The translations under genes and the position numbers were made by a program. Below the pieces are notes generated by a model, which made no database searches, had not been told where the DNA came from, and saw only the letters and a program-made list of their open reading frames with translations. This document shows positions 36,561 to 46,708 of a stretch of DNA of 64,000 nucleotides, in pieces (position 1 is the first letter of the stretch; every line of letters starts with the position of its first letter). Location: positions 61,051,149 to 61,115,148 of the forward strand of contig NC_135505.1 in NCBI RefSeq assembly GCF_052857255.1. Reading direction: 5' to 3'. The DNA comes from Amblyomma americanum. Lineage: Eukaryota; Arthropoda; Arachnida; Ixodida; Ixodidae.

Positions 36561-37216
36561 ATGTCCAGATTAAGTAACGTGATCTACACACACCTAACAG
36601 CAGATGCACAGGAAAAAGAACATAAAAGTTGTGTTGCAGAGAAAACTTGCAATTCTAAAATACATGCTCGCATGCCGGTTAATCGCGCTCGCACATCAAC
36701 ACGCGCACCCACATACGTGTCAAGCTTGTTCTTCAACAATCTTCGTCCATGGGTTCACCTTTGTAGTCTTGTTGGCATTGGACACCCAGCTTCGGGGCTG
36801 AGCACACATTTCGCTGACTACTCTCCCTCCATACTTCTGAACATAATGGTGCCTCCCACCCTCGGCCACTAAAACAGGAAGACTCCTCACGCAAACAAAC
36901 TTAAAAAACGCTCGCTTGTATAAGAGGATGCTTCTAGCTTTTCATACCACGTCACCGGAAATTTGTCACCCGTTATAAGAACGAGGGGTCTGTTATTACG
37001 CAAGAAAGGACATTGATCAGCTTTAGTTGAATGAGAATGCCCGTGGCACGATGAATGTGATGTGTAAGAAAAAGATCATACCAATGCCAACATAGCTTGC
37101 TTGTCGTGAAAAGGTTGTGCGAAGCAGGAGATCCTCTTAAAAGGGGCATTCCAACCAATGGCTTCGGCCTACCGGTGATTTTCACGAGCTATAGAGGGCG
37201 CCACATAAGGGCAAAT
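36561..37216. other. Intergenic, upstream of a candidate exon
   Basis: Nothing is recognisable. The last 40 bases before 37,217 are the possible promoter and 5' UTR of the candidate gene below. No TATA box is evident. Confidence 0.35.
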
Positions 37217-37297
37217 ATGGCGGCTTTAAGGAGCATTGCTGCGGAGTCGTTAAGAAGCTATCGGGAATTACTCCAGCATTTGAGAGAAACAAGGAAA
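37217..37297 (+). CDS. Candidate first exon, LYR/FMC1-like
   Basis: The start CAAATATGGCGGC matches the YY1-type ATGGCGGC context often found at the start of genes for mitochondrial proteins. The 27 codons to a possible donor (GTATAT at 37,298) read MAALRSIAAESLRSYRELLQ then HLRETRK. The SYRELLQHLR helix is LYR-like and resembles the N-terminus of FMC1, a complex V assembly factor (human TFRGLLRELRYL). If not spliced, the frame would stop at 37,348 with 43 residues. The second exon was not found. This is a tentative call from one short helix. Confidence 0.3.
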
Positions 37298-38549
37298 GTA
37301 TATGCTGAGCCAGGACAAAAATCCAAACTGAGAAACGGGTCACCCTAAGGAAATTCTAATACAGTCAAATTCAGATATAGATGGCCTGCGCGTTTACTAA
37401 CAGACGAGGTGGCGCAGCAGTCGTGGTGGGCTCGTGGTAGGCAAAAGGTCCCGGAAGCGGAGAGGTCTTGAGCGCGAGTTTTGGAGGAGGCTTGTTGGCG
37501 CGTTTTAGCGCGAAAGCGCTACTTGGCTAGCAAAACTGAAAAAAAAAAATTGGCGGTGGTATAGCTCTGGTTAAACCTGGAGTGACGCGATAGCTACAGC
37601 TCGCCGAGTGGAACTTGCTCAGTTGAATTGCAGTCAGTCTTTAGCCGCTCCGTTTCGCTGGGTGTTCCTCCATCTTCGTTCCACTTGACACGGCACATGC
37701 GCACAGCTGTGGCAGCTCAGTTTCGCTGGAGCGCCGCGCCGCCGGCAGCAGCAGCTGCTCTGACCATATGGCTGGTCACGTGACCAACCACGTGATCAGC
37801 CATGGCGCCGCGCCTCCAGCAGCTGCTCCGCACCACGTGGCGGCGCTGCCACCGCCATGGTGCCGCTACGCTGAAGGCTCGAAATGCTACCGTAATGTAG
37901 CTATCGCTACAAAACACGAGGTATGTGTGAAGCCTCAACCTTTGAGCACCAGTGGCAGAGGCCTTGCGCAGCTTCTCCATCAATGAGGGGAACTTGGCTG
38001 ACTATAACATCTTGCATGCAGTTGCCTTTGAGGAGGGGTTGCCTCAAGCGCTTTCGCACGCCCTACTCAGTTCATCGGGGTTAAAACCAGTGACGTCAAG
38101 AGGAGAGTGCGGACCGCACTGTGTGCAGCACTGAGGGGGTGCACTTTTTCAGGGCAGTGGGGGCAGGGGTTGGAAGCGGGGACACCAGGGTTGCGACGCT
38201 ACACTTGCCACTCAAGCCTTCGGGTGGCAAGAAAGATGCGCTTGCCTCTCATTTTCACAAAATTTGTAATATCTCGTTGAGGCGCTAGCAGGCAATATCG
38301 ACTTATCCGGGCCCTATGACAACGCATGGTACCCAGTGCACAAAGTATAAAACGGCGAAAAGGTTGCTGTGTCTTGGCTGGAAGAACTCTAGTCGAACGC
38401 AACAAAAGGTAGGGCAATTTCCATCTACTACAGTACGCAGAGGCAGAAGTCGGCAGAGGCTTTGGTTTTGCCTTTGTCAAAAGCAAAGAGCCCAGATGGC
38501 TTGCCTCTATGCCCACGCTGTGTGACTCATTATGCGTTGCTAGATTGCC
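37298..38549. other. Intergenic, GC-rich patch and E-box palindrome
   Basis: The 37,420-37,920 part is GC-rich and looks repeat-derived, but I cannot name it. The rest holds no recognisable gene. Confidence 0.35.
37769..37802. promoter_or_regulatory. Palindrome with two CACGTG boxes
   Basis: TGGCTGGTCACGTG (37,769-37,782) and CACGTGATCAGCCA (37,789-37,802) are inverted copies with one mismatch around a 6-base spacer. Each half ends in a CACGTG (E-box) core. It may be a bHLH-type site or simply part of a dispersed repeat; the sequence alone does not tell. Confidence 0.4.
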
Positions 38550-40962
38550 TTGAATATAAAACGCCTCTCACAATTTAGGACTTCCATGGATTCTACAGGA
38601 GCCTTCACGGCGCTTTACTTTCATACCGAACTTTGCATATTGTCATTTCTACTAAGCGCTGTTGTTCCTGATGGCCAAGCAAGTTTCCTACTCAGATATT
38701 TGCCGTTGTGTTCTCGTTCTCGCTTTTGTAGAAACAGGGCTATGACAAAGGGTGCAAAAAGCAATGAAAGACAATTGCGCCGAAAACAGTGATCATCGCT
38801 CCGGAATGGCTGAAATGAAGGAAAGCTTGAATTTCATCAAGGCGAATTTGAAAAGTTCAAGAAACAGTTTGTGCTGCTTAGCAGAAAATTAAAACGAAAG
38901 GCGGAAAACCGCCCTTGAAAGTAAACTGGTTCAGTACGAGCAGTATTCGCAACGATGCCACTTTGAATTGAAGAAGTGACTGAAAGCGATCAAGAAGGCC
39001 TTGAGTCGTTTGTTGGGAAAATGTGTGATGTTTAGGGAGTGGCTATATCTGCGGCTGGTATCGAGGTTTGTCATCGCGTGCAAAGGCGGAACACAGAAGT
39101 GAAGAACATTATCGTCCGGTTTAGAAGCCGCAGGCTGTGGGACTATGTCCTTTAAAAGGCTAGAAAACAATGACAACTGCTTCGCTGGACTTGCCCCCTC
39201 CCACTGCCCATGCTAATGGCAATACTAACGACAGTGCAGCCGGTGCCGTCAGTGCTCCTCCAATATATGTGAATGAGCACTTATGTCCCCGTTTGAAAGA
39301 ATTTGTCTCCTTGGCCGTTCCTAAAAAGCGCCAATTTCACTGCCGACTTGTTTGGACATGAAATGGGCGTATCTTCGCACGTCAGGTTGAGGGTAGTACG
39401 GTTGTTGAAATCAACTCCGCTGAAAGCCCCAATATGATTGCATAGAACAAGGCATTAACTTCATGGGATCTTTTATTTTCTACGGCTCTGCATGAGGACT
39501 ATCCGGAGTGTTTGCCCCGAATGTCTGCAACTTCGTTCTGCCAAAACGTAGAAACCGTTCATGTCAACTCTCGTTCTCTTGTTAACAAGACTGATCAATT
39601 CACGCTGCTTCTTGAAGAATTTGCCTTCAGATTTACCATTTTAATGATTACTGAAACATGGTTTTCTGCACAGGGTAGTAGTGCCCTAATCTGAGTGGCT
39701 ATAGGCTTTTTTCTATGCACCAAACTGGCGAACGTGGTGATGGTGGAGCGATTTATATTTCAGACACAATTTTTTCAGATGAATTGCCCAATTTTACTGC
39801 TGTAAACCCAAATTATGAGGCCCTATATTTGAAAAACAGCAACACTCTTTTCTGTGTTATGTATTGCCTTCCTTCTGCTAATACTAGTGTTTATTATTAT
39901 TTTTTTACTCTGTTATTGAATTTGCCTCCACTAATTGTTTAAGGCTGGTTTTAGGTGGTTATTTGAACATTAATCTTTCTACTGAAAGTGTTTCGACCAA
40001 TGAACTAATGAACAGAATAGCATTATGTTTTTCGGAATGCAATCGTTATCCTTACTCATGTAACTTCAACGAATTCTACTATTTTTGATTTGTTCGTAAC
40101 TAATGTTACCACTCCCATGGAGGTGGCTGGCACTATAAGCACTGGCATTAGTTATTCTCCCATGTTCATAGCTTATTCGCGCTCCACTCCTCGAGTAAAG
40201 CGACGAATGCCCATAATTAAGCATCAAAGCATTAATTATTTCAGCTTGGACTCGTATCAAGATCCAGAACAACGACTGGTCTGCAGTTCTCAAGGAATGC
40301 ACGACCAACGGCGCCTACAATAAATTTGTCTATGTTTCTGAAAATCTACAGCTCACATTTTTCTCTAAAAAACCTTAAGCTTCATAGGCATGTGCGAAAA
40401 CCTTGGATCCATCCCTAACAAATGCAGGTCATTCATCAAAAGAACAAACTCTACAGTGCATTTTTGAAAAAGCAAGGATCCATTAACGTTGGAAGCATTG
40501 CAAAAACGTCGCAACTAGATTACGGTCGAACCGAGAAAAGCAAAACCACACTATTACCAATAACGGTTCAGTGGCATATGGCAATGGGTTGATCAGACAG
40601 AACTTTGCTTGGGAAGTGCCCTGACCGCACTGATATGCTCGAGATCGTTGTTGACGGTGAACCAATTTCTGGATCTGCATTATCTGACCACTTTAACACC
40701 CACCAGATACGTCACCGGATAAGATCTCATGCTGCCTACAGAAAGAATTTCCTTAGACCGTGTTTTTAAAACCCAAAGATGAATCGAAAGTTTTTGACAC
40801 ATTTCTAAGCCTGAAGAATAGCAAAGCCCTTGACATTGACAGCATTCAGGTTAAACCTATAAAACAACTTCTTGATCTCCTATGCCTGTACTTAGTGCAT
40901 ATATTCAATCTTTCGCCAGCATCTGCCACTTTTCCTAACGACATGAAACGTTGACAAGTCTT
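38550..40962 (+). pseudogene. CR1-like LINE with L1-type ORF1, decayed (element G)
   Basis: ORF1 remnants run from about 38,880 to 39,430. They include SQRCHFELK, IEVCHRVQRR and YVNEHLCPRLKEFVSL, matching the FP25-like ORF1 protein of tick CR1-type LINEs. ORF2 follows with an endonuclease start (VHVNSRSLVNKTDQF, then TILMITETWFS near 39,640), a GGAIYIS segment near 39,745, and a late RT start (VFDTFLSLKNSKALD near 40,790, then HIFNL near 40,900). Many stops and frameshifts separate them. The RT palm and 3' end are missing; the gypsy fragment abuts at about 40,965. Confidence 0.75.
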
Positions 40963-40965
40963 ATA

Positions 40966-41800
40966 TCAGTTACTAATACACTCACATTCCGAAGTATCCA
41001 GGTAATTAATTTCGCTCTTGTAGCTCGCTTTACTAATGGCGAGTTCATAGTCCTGCTGCTGTTTGGCGAGGGCAGCACCGGCACGACTCGGCAAGCGTGG
41101 GTGAGAACTTGAGTCTGGGTTCATGCATCGAGATGGGCTAAAATTGGTTTCAAGATCAGCAACTTGATGAGCAACAGAAGGCTCTCGCTTGGGCAGGGCC
41201 CCAAGCAAAATGAACATAGTGTACGGGCTACATAGACGGCGAATTCTTTAACTAAACGGCGGAAATGCGAACAAAGTCTAAAAAAGATCCGGGCATTCAT
41301 CGTTGAATGGGGAACAGTGAAGTCCTTGCCGGTGGGGATCTTAACGGCGTCTGGTCGTTCTTCTGAGGCATCGCAGAGGTAGGCAATAATGGAAAGCGGT
41401 CGGCAGTCGAATCGACACTGAAAATTAGGTAGAGATGATGATGATGATTCCATGCTCTTTAAGCCCGAAATAAATCGGTGGTGCACGCAGGCACCAGATG
41501 GGGTGGTTCCCTAGTTACGGGACCCATATGTTTCCAGCAACTCCTGGCCCCTGTCCGTCAGTGCGAGCTGAATCGGATGGAGACGCGTTTGGCAGAAAGT
41601 GGCAAAAAAAAGGAAGTCTTTCGAGGTGTGCAAAATGGAGGAGAAAAGGCCATGGCATCGTTGATCGACGCAGAACAAAGAAGTCGTCCACTTGAAGCCC
41701 TGAAAGCGAGACCCGCTCTCGGCTGGAAATCGGCAGGGGCCATTAGGTGTAATGAAAACGGTTTTTTTCATGGTCCATGTCATCTACAGTGAAATTACAG
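40966..41800 (-). pseudogene. Ty3/gypsy pol fragment (RT to RNase H)
   Basis: Read on the minus strand from 41,783 leftwards. An RT segment (KTVFITPNG, then GFKWTTSLFCVDQ, in place of the usual YLDD box) is followed by FTVPHSTMNARIFFRLCSHF and RRLVKEFA (start of the connection). PILAHLDA then marks the entry to RNase H, and EINYLDTSECEC lies near its middle. The frame changes between these pieces and the catalytic YxDD is lost. There are no LTRs, gag or integrase beside it. It is an old copy of an LTR retrotransposon, described only. Confidence 0.7.
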
Positions 41801-41940
41801 GTACAGGAACGGAGATCGACAGTTGAAGTCGCGCCTATCGTCGTGACAATCCACCTATCCACGTAACAATATATTAAAAAAGTTTAAACTGCATGAAGGA
41901 GATGGAGGGCTTTATATTTTTTAATGTTAATTTTTTTTAA

Positions 41941-42182
41941 TTGGTTTTGGGGGGAAAGGAAATGGCGCAGTATCTGTCTCATATATCGTTGGACACCTGA
42001 ACCGCGCCGTAAGGGAAGGGTAAAGGAGGGAGTGAAAGAAGAAAGGAAGAGAGACGTGCCGTAGTGGAGGGCTCCGGAACAATTTCGACCACCTGGGGAT
42101 CTTTAACGTGCACTGACATCGCACAGCACACGGGCGCCTTAGCGTTTTTCCTCCATAAAAACGCAGCCGCCGCGGTCGGGTT
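41941..42182 (-). repeat. tRNA-derived SINE (long-leader type)
   Basis: It starts with the leader (GGAAATGGCGCAGTATCTGT), has the GAAGAAAGGAAGAGAG tract, the common core (ATTTCGACCACCTGGGGATC, ACATCGCACAGCACACGGGC), and ends in the tRNA-adjacent GCAGCCGCCGCGGTCGGGTT, cut just before the B-box end. It is the best long-leader copy of the window. Confidence 0.85.
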
Positions 42183-42744
42183 AATGTTGATTAGACAAAA
42201 CAAACAAAATCCAAGCACGTTTCCGAAAAGGCGGCCAAGGTCGGGCCAGTCATTTACTGCTTGGCAGCTGATGCTGGGTCAATTGTCTACAGAGCTCGAC
42301 TTTTTGCTTGGGTAAGGAGAACATCGATACAGATATCGATACGAACGCTTTTACGTGCTCATACAATGTTTTCATTTCTTGCTCATGCACCATGCACAGT
42401 CAAATCTGGCCTTTTCAACCCAGGCGTTAATGGATGCCGCACCACCTTTTGTGGTGTATTTCTTAATTTGTTGTTTTGAAACCAAGCATGTCACAGAATA
42501 CCGTACAGCCAGGGGCATATAAGAAAAAATACGGACGCCATTAAACAAAACAAGAACTCCGGTCAGCTGATACAAAAAAATGAAGTTCGAGCTCCAACAA
42601 CATATGAAGGGAGCCAACAGTCACCGAAACCAAGGTGCATAGGGGAACGTTAATTTTTTTTTAATGTGTTATGCTTATCAGTGGGATAATAATACTTAGA
42701 TTAATAAATCGCTTAAAGAAAATTACTTATAAAGCAGCAGAAAA
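42183..42744. other. Intergenic, no gene
   Basis: Nothing is recognised, apart from a T run near 42,655. Confidence 0.4.
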
Positions 42745-42990
42745 AACAAACATGCCGCCGGTAGGTTCCGAACCCACGACCTCCGAATATCGCGTCCGGT
42801 GCTCTTACCAACTGAGCTACGGCGATGGCTGTCCAATCTGCTGCTTTCGTGGGTATTTATGTTTACTGCGTGTAAGCGAACCTTGAGAGTGTTCATTAGC
42901 GCCACCCTCAACTATAGCGGTGGACGTAGCACGTCCTGTTATACCGCGAGTGTGACGTAGAACGTCATCTAACGGCAGAAGGCGGAAACT
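42745..42990 (-). repeat. tRNA-like repeat unit
   Basis: The minus strand (about 42,755-42,823) folds like a tRNA. The A-box is TAGCTCAGTTGG, the anticodon-arm region CCGGACGCGATATTCGG and the T-arm GGGTTCGGAACC. The acceptor strands pair at six of seven positions. The T-loop has TTCGG in place of TTCRA and the base before the anticodon is not U, so a functional tRNA is unlikely. The adjacent text at 42,840-42,980 is probably the rest of a SINE-like repeat. Confidence 0.5.
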
Positions 42991-43282
42991 GTGCGAGAGG
43001 CCTCTTATGCTACCTATGGCAACAAGACTGCCAGAACCAAGACCCTTGTTAAGCTATTAGCAGATAAGGCAAATGAAATGAGGGGGCTCGCTTGACAACC
43101 CTGGTCGAAAGCGAAAAGCTGCATTTCCCTGGCTACGTTTGTGGTCGAGCGACTGGCGGTTTTCATAGATAGCCATCCTGACACACACACAGTAGTAGAC
43201 ATGTTTTTATTCGTTAAACATCTTGCTGTCTTCAAAACGACCTTAAAGGCGCTCACACAAGACAGTGTATATTTATTGTACC
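42991..43282. other. Intergenic, no gene
   Basis: No gene or repeat is recognised in this short stretch. Confidence 0.4.
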
Positions 43283-43532
43283 GCAGCGGTGGCCAAGTGG
43301 TTGAGCATCCGCCTCGTATGCGGGAGGTGCGGGGTTCGATCCCCAGTGCCGCCGGGTACCCACCGGTGATACAATGGGTACAAGCTTTCCCCTGGTCTGG
43401 TGCTCGGCTTATTTAGGGTGAAATGCTTGGGAAATGGGTCTCTGACCCCACCTTGAGAAAAAGAAAAAATACCTTGTGGCATGGCGCTCTTTGGCCATAG
43501 CTGCCCTTGCGCCATAAAAATCCATCATCATC
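43283..43532 (+). repeat. Second SINE family, tRNA-Thr-like head
   Basis: The head GCAGCGGTGGCCAAGTGGTT, TGAGCATCCGCC and GGGTTCGATCCCC gives A- and B-boxes and an anticodon loop consistent with CGU (Thr). A unique body (TGGTGCTCGGCTTATTTAGG, GAAATGGGTCTCTGACC) follows, then GCGCCATAAAAATCCATCAT and an ATC-rich tail. It shares no core with the Ruka-type SINEs. Confidence 0.75.
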
Positions 43533-44609
43533 AGTATATATTTATTATAGCTTCGGTGATATTTACAACTGTATTATTGCTCACTGTATGCTGAATATGG
43601 AAGCAAATCCGGTTCTAAACGACGGGCAAACCCAGCAGATAATTTAGAAAGCCAAATTGAAAAATAGATTGCTTTTTTGGGGGAAAGGGAATAGCGCAAT
43701 GTCAGAAAGGCGCCATTTCCTTTTACAACCAACTATCGTTTTCCTTCGCTTAAGGCACGGTTAGGATTTAAACCGAGATACGTGAGACAGGCGTCATTTC
43801 CTTTCCTTGAAACCGATTTTCATTTGATTTTCTTTATTTTTGATTTCGTTCTTTTGATTTTCATTGGATTTTGACCTATATTCATGATGAAACTTGTGGC
43901 CACGCTGACCTCTAGCTTACATTCAAGGTCAAACTTGCGGCCCCGCTGACGGCTCGAAAAGCTGGCGTAGTGAATCTTTTCGCTTCAAAAACATGTGTGG
44001 CTCTTCAGAGGTTGAATTGCAGAGCCAGAGGTCAGTGGCTGAAACTCGGCGGTGTGGGCTCATGATGAGGGTACAGCTACACTTTTAAAACGATAACTAA
44101 TCACAAGAGCGTTGACACGCTTATCCGTTCCATCTGTTATGGCTCCAGAGAAAGGCAGGAGAGGAGTAATCAGCTAAAGCACTTTTCATTTACAATGGTC
44201 TCATTACACACGCTGACTCGAGCCTAACACCCGTAACTGTACCGTACTGCCTGCAAAGCTAGCGACATTAAATTAGTACCTGAATGCCATGCTCGCCAAC
44301 ATTCATCAATGTACCGGAAAACTTTCTCTTGTTGGTAAATTAATGACCAATATTTTGTTCGATGCCTCCGATCCCTCATCAGTCGCATTTTGTTCCATTG
44401 AGCGAGCAAGGCTGATATCCTAAATTCTAGGAGCCTGCATAAGAAAAGCGAATGCAAAGTAACATGCTGACGCGCTTTCACTAAAGCGTTTAGTCACAGC
44501 GTTGGGTGAAAAACGAAAGAAAGAAGCATAACGGCCTAGCGCGTAGCTCTGTGAAAGCTGATTAAAAATTGATTTTTGTTTGGTTTTTAGGAGAAAAAAA
44601 TAATAACAA
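43533..44609. other. Intergenic; two opposed SINE leaders
   Basis: Short pieces of the long-leader SINE (GGGGGAAAGGGAATAGCGCA at about 43,679 and, inverted, GTCATTTCCTTTCC at about 43,790) lie head to head. No gene is recognised. Confidence 0.4.
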
Positions 44610-44748
44610 TTGTTTTCTGTGGAAAGGAAATGGCGATCTTTAACGGGTGATTCTTCGGTGGGCGTTCGAAGCGAGCGGACGTGTTTTTTTAGCTCTCTGC
44701 TCCTTCGGACGCTGGGCCTAAGGCTTCGCGGCGTTGCGGGGTCTCCCC
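44610..44748 (+). other. Element A 5' region, joined to a SINE leader
   Basis: GAAAGGAAATGGCGATCTTTAACG at 44,620-44,645 joins the SINE leader directly to the SINE core word, so it is an internally deleted SINE. The LINE 5' UTR follows (GGTGATTCTTCGGTGGGCG onward) to the ORF1 start. The exact 5' end of element A cannot be set. Confidence 0.5.
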
Positions 44749-46708
44749 ATGGAGGCCACAGACACCGTGAACGAGCGAAGGCCTGTGTTCGGCGGTGACA
44801 ATCAGCAACGCAGGGCAGGCCGCTCACGATCACGGAGACGAACGCCATCCAGAGGAAGGTCGTCCAGCACCATTCGGCGAATGCAAGCCGAGATCGCTGA
44901 TCTGCGGGACACGGTGAGGTGCCTGACTGCGGCGCTCATCACCACCTCGGAGAACCTTGAGTTCGTCATCGGGACTTTGGACGTGTCGCCGGCGGACCCA
45001 CGCGTTCTAGCCTTGAGGGACGCCATGGCGCTCGCTCACCAGACGCAGAACTCCATGGCGGCTCCCTCCCCGCCATTTCTGGCCACCCCTGCGCTTCCTG
45101 CTGCCATTGCTACACCTGGGGAACCGGCTGTGATGCCCTCTCCCCCTGATGCTGCTGCTGCGGGCTCACCGCGGACACCTGCAGCCGAGGAGAGCATGTG
45201 CACCCCAATGGACGAGTCTGCTCTCCGGAAACGGCGACGCTCAACGGGGTCCGAGGAGGAGAGGGACTCGGAAACCAAAAGGAACATCGCGGTGGCCAAG
45301 CGGGACGCTCGAAGGCCCCCCACCGTCACTGTTCCCTCTCCCTCCACACTCGAAGGAGCAGGGCCTTCCCAGCACGAGCCCCATGGAGCCCACCTCCAGC
45401 CTGCTGCTGATGCTGCTGCTGTTGCTGGTGGGGCGACGGCGTCCGGAAGAAAACCGGGTGCGACCTCACCAAATCCCGCCGCACGAGACCAGACTGCGGC
45501 TGGGGCTTCGTCTGCTGGCAGCGAGCGTGCCCACCTCCGCGGCACGCCGCAGCAATGCGCCGAAGGCAGCGGCGACGCTGATGCTGGGGCCAGCCTGGTC
45601 CCGTGGCGCATTATCACTACCAAGGCGCAGCGGCGTCGGAGAGCTGCCCTGGAGCGAGCCGCGGCTGCCGTGGAGGTCCCGTCCAGCCTGGTGGGGACGG
45701 TGCTGTTTCGGCCGGCGAACCGGGGCACCGCCTTCACCAGGGAACAGGGCTGGGAGTTGGCCGAGGAGATCGGGTCCCGCCCGGGCGTCCTCGCCGTCCG
45801 GGTAAACATGCGGCGGAATGTGGTGGCAGTGGACGCGGGGAGCAGCGATGCTCTCCAGGCCCTGCTAGCCACGGCCGTCATCCGCGGCGTGCCGGTCTGC
45901 GCCAAGGAGCCTCCTCCTCGGAATCAAAGCTCCGGCCTGGTCTTCGGTGTGGACGAGCGCAGGACGGCGGAGGAGCTGCTAGCGGCGGCGGATCGAGTCA
46001 ACGGTACCGATGGTGTCGGCGTCTCTGTCGGGCAGCACACTCGCTCTCCGTTTTGCGGCGCCGACACCCCCGGCGTTCATCACCATATTCAAGCGCAGGC
46101 TCGCGGTCCGCCTTTGCCGTCCCCGGCCGCTCCAGTGTGCCAAGTGCGCCAGCCTGGGGCATGCCACTGAGGTGTGTCGTGCTCCTGCCCGATGCACGCG
46201 CTGCGGCGGGCCGCACGAGCCTGGTACCTGTGCGAGCAAGCCCCGCTGCATTAACTGCGGGGGGCGGCTCGCCGCCATTGACCCAGCGTGCCCGCACTGG
46301 CAGCGAGAGCGTCACGTGGCCACTTTAATGGCCACATCCATGGCCCCGATGTCCAGGCGGGTTGTCCGAGCCGTCGTCCAGGCTGAGACAGCGGCCCCAG
46401 CCCAGCAACATCAGCAGACGCCGCGCGCTCTTTCTTATGCGCAGGTCGTCAGGGGAACACCCCAGCAGCAGCAGCAGACACAGAAGCAACGGCAGCGCCG
46501 GCAGCGGCAGCGGCGATCCGGTTGCCCGGCGTCCCGTACAGCGCGGCCCGAGCCTGCGGCCGCTTCTCACGGCCAGCCCTCTGGCGCACGGGACGCGGAG
46601 ATCGCGCGCCTAAAGCTGGCGTTGCGCGCCCTCAGCGCACTTTTCCCGGAGGGCACCGATGGACACCGGGCTTGCTTAGAAGCACAGATAAGCCAGCATG
46701 ATGGCTAG
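44749..46708 (+). pseudogene. Element A ORF1 (gag-like), one frameshift
   Basis: The first ATG is at 44,749. The protein begins MEATDTVNERRPVFGG and has a basic, Ser/Arg-rich start and a long Ala/Pro-rich middle. An RRM-like LINE gag region lies near 45,690-45,960 (FRPANRGTAFTREQGWELA), then three zinc knuckles (CAKCASLGHATEVC, CTRCGGPHEPGTC, CINCGGRLAAIDPAC) and a Gln/Arg-rich tail. One frameshift near 46,005-46,020 separates the two parts; the second reaches TAG at 46,706-46,708, overlapping the ORF2 start by 11 bases. ORF1 of this kind binds the LINE RNA. It is near-intact and very GC-rich. Confidence 0.8.

Noticed and set aside
40966..41800. Endogenous retrovirus with envelope
   Set aside because: Only RT to RNase H text of a Ty3/gypsy type is present; no envelope-like frame or LTR was seen.
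42755..42823. Functional tRNA gene
   Set aside because: T-loop and anticodon-loop positions differ from required bases; better explained as a SINE head or pseudo-tRNA.
45036..45905. Long minus-strand frame of 289 codons
   Set aside because: Antisense shadow of GC-rich element A ORF1.
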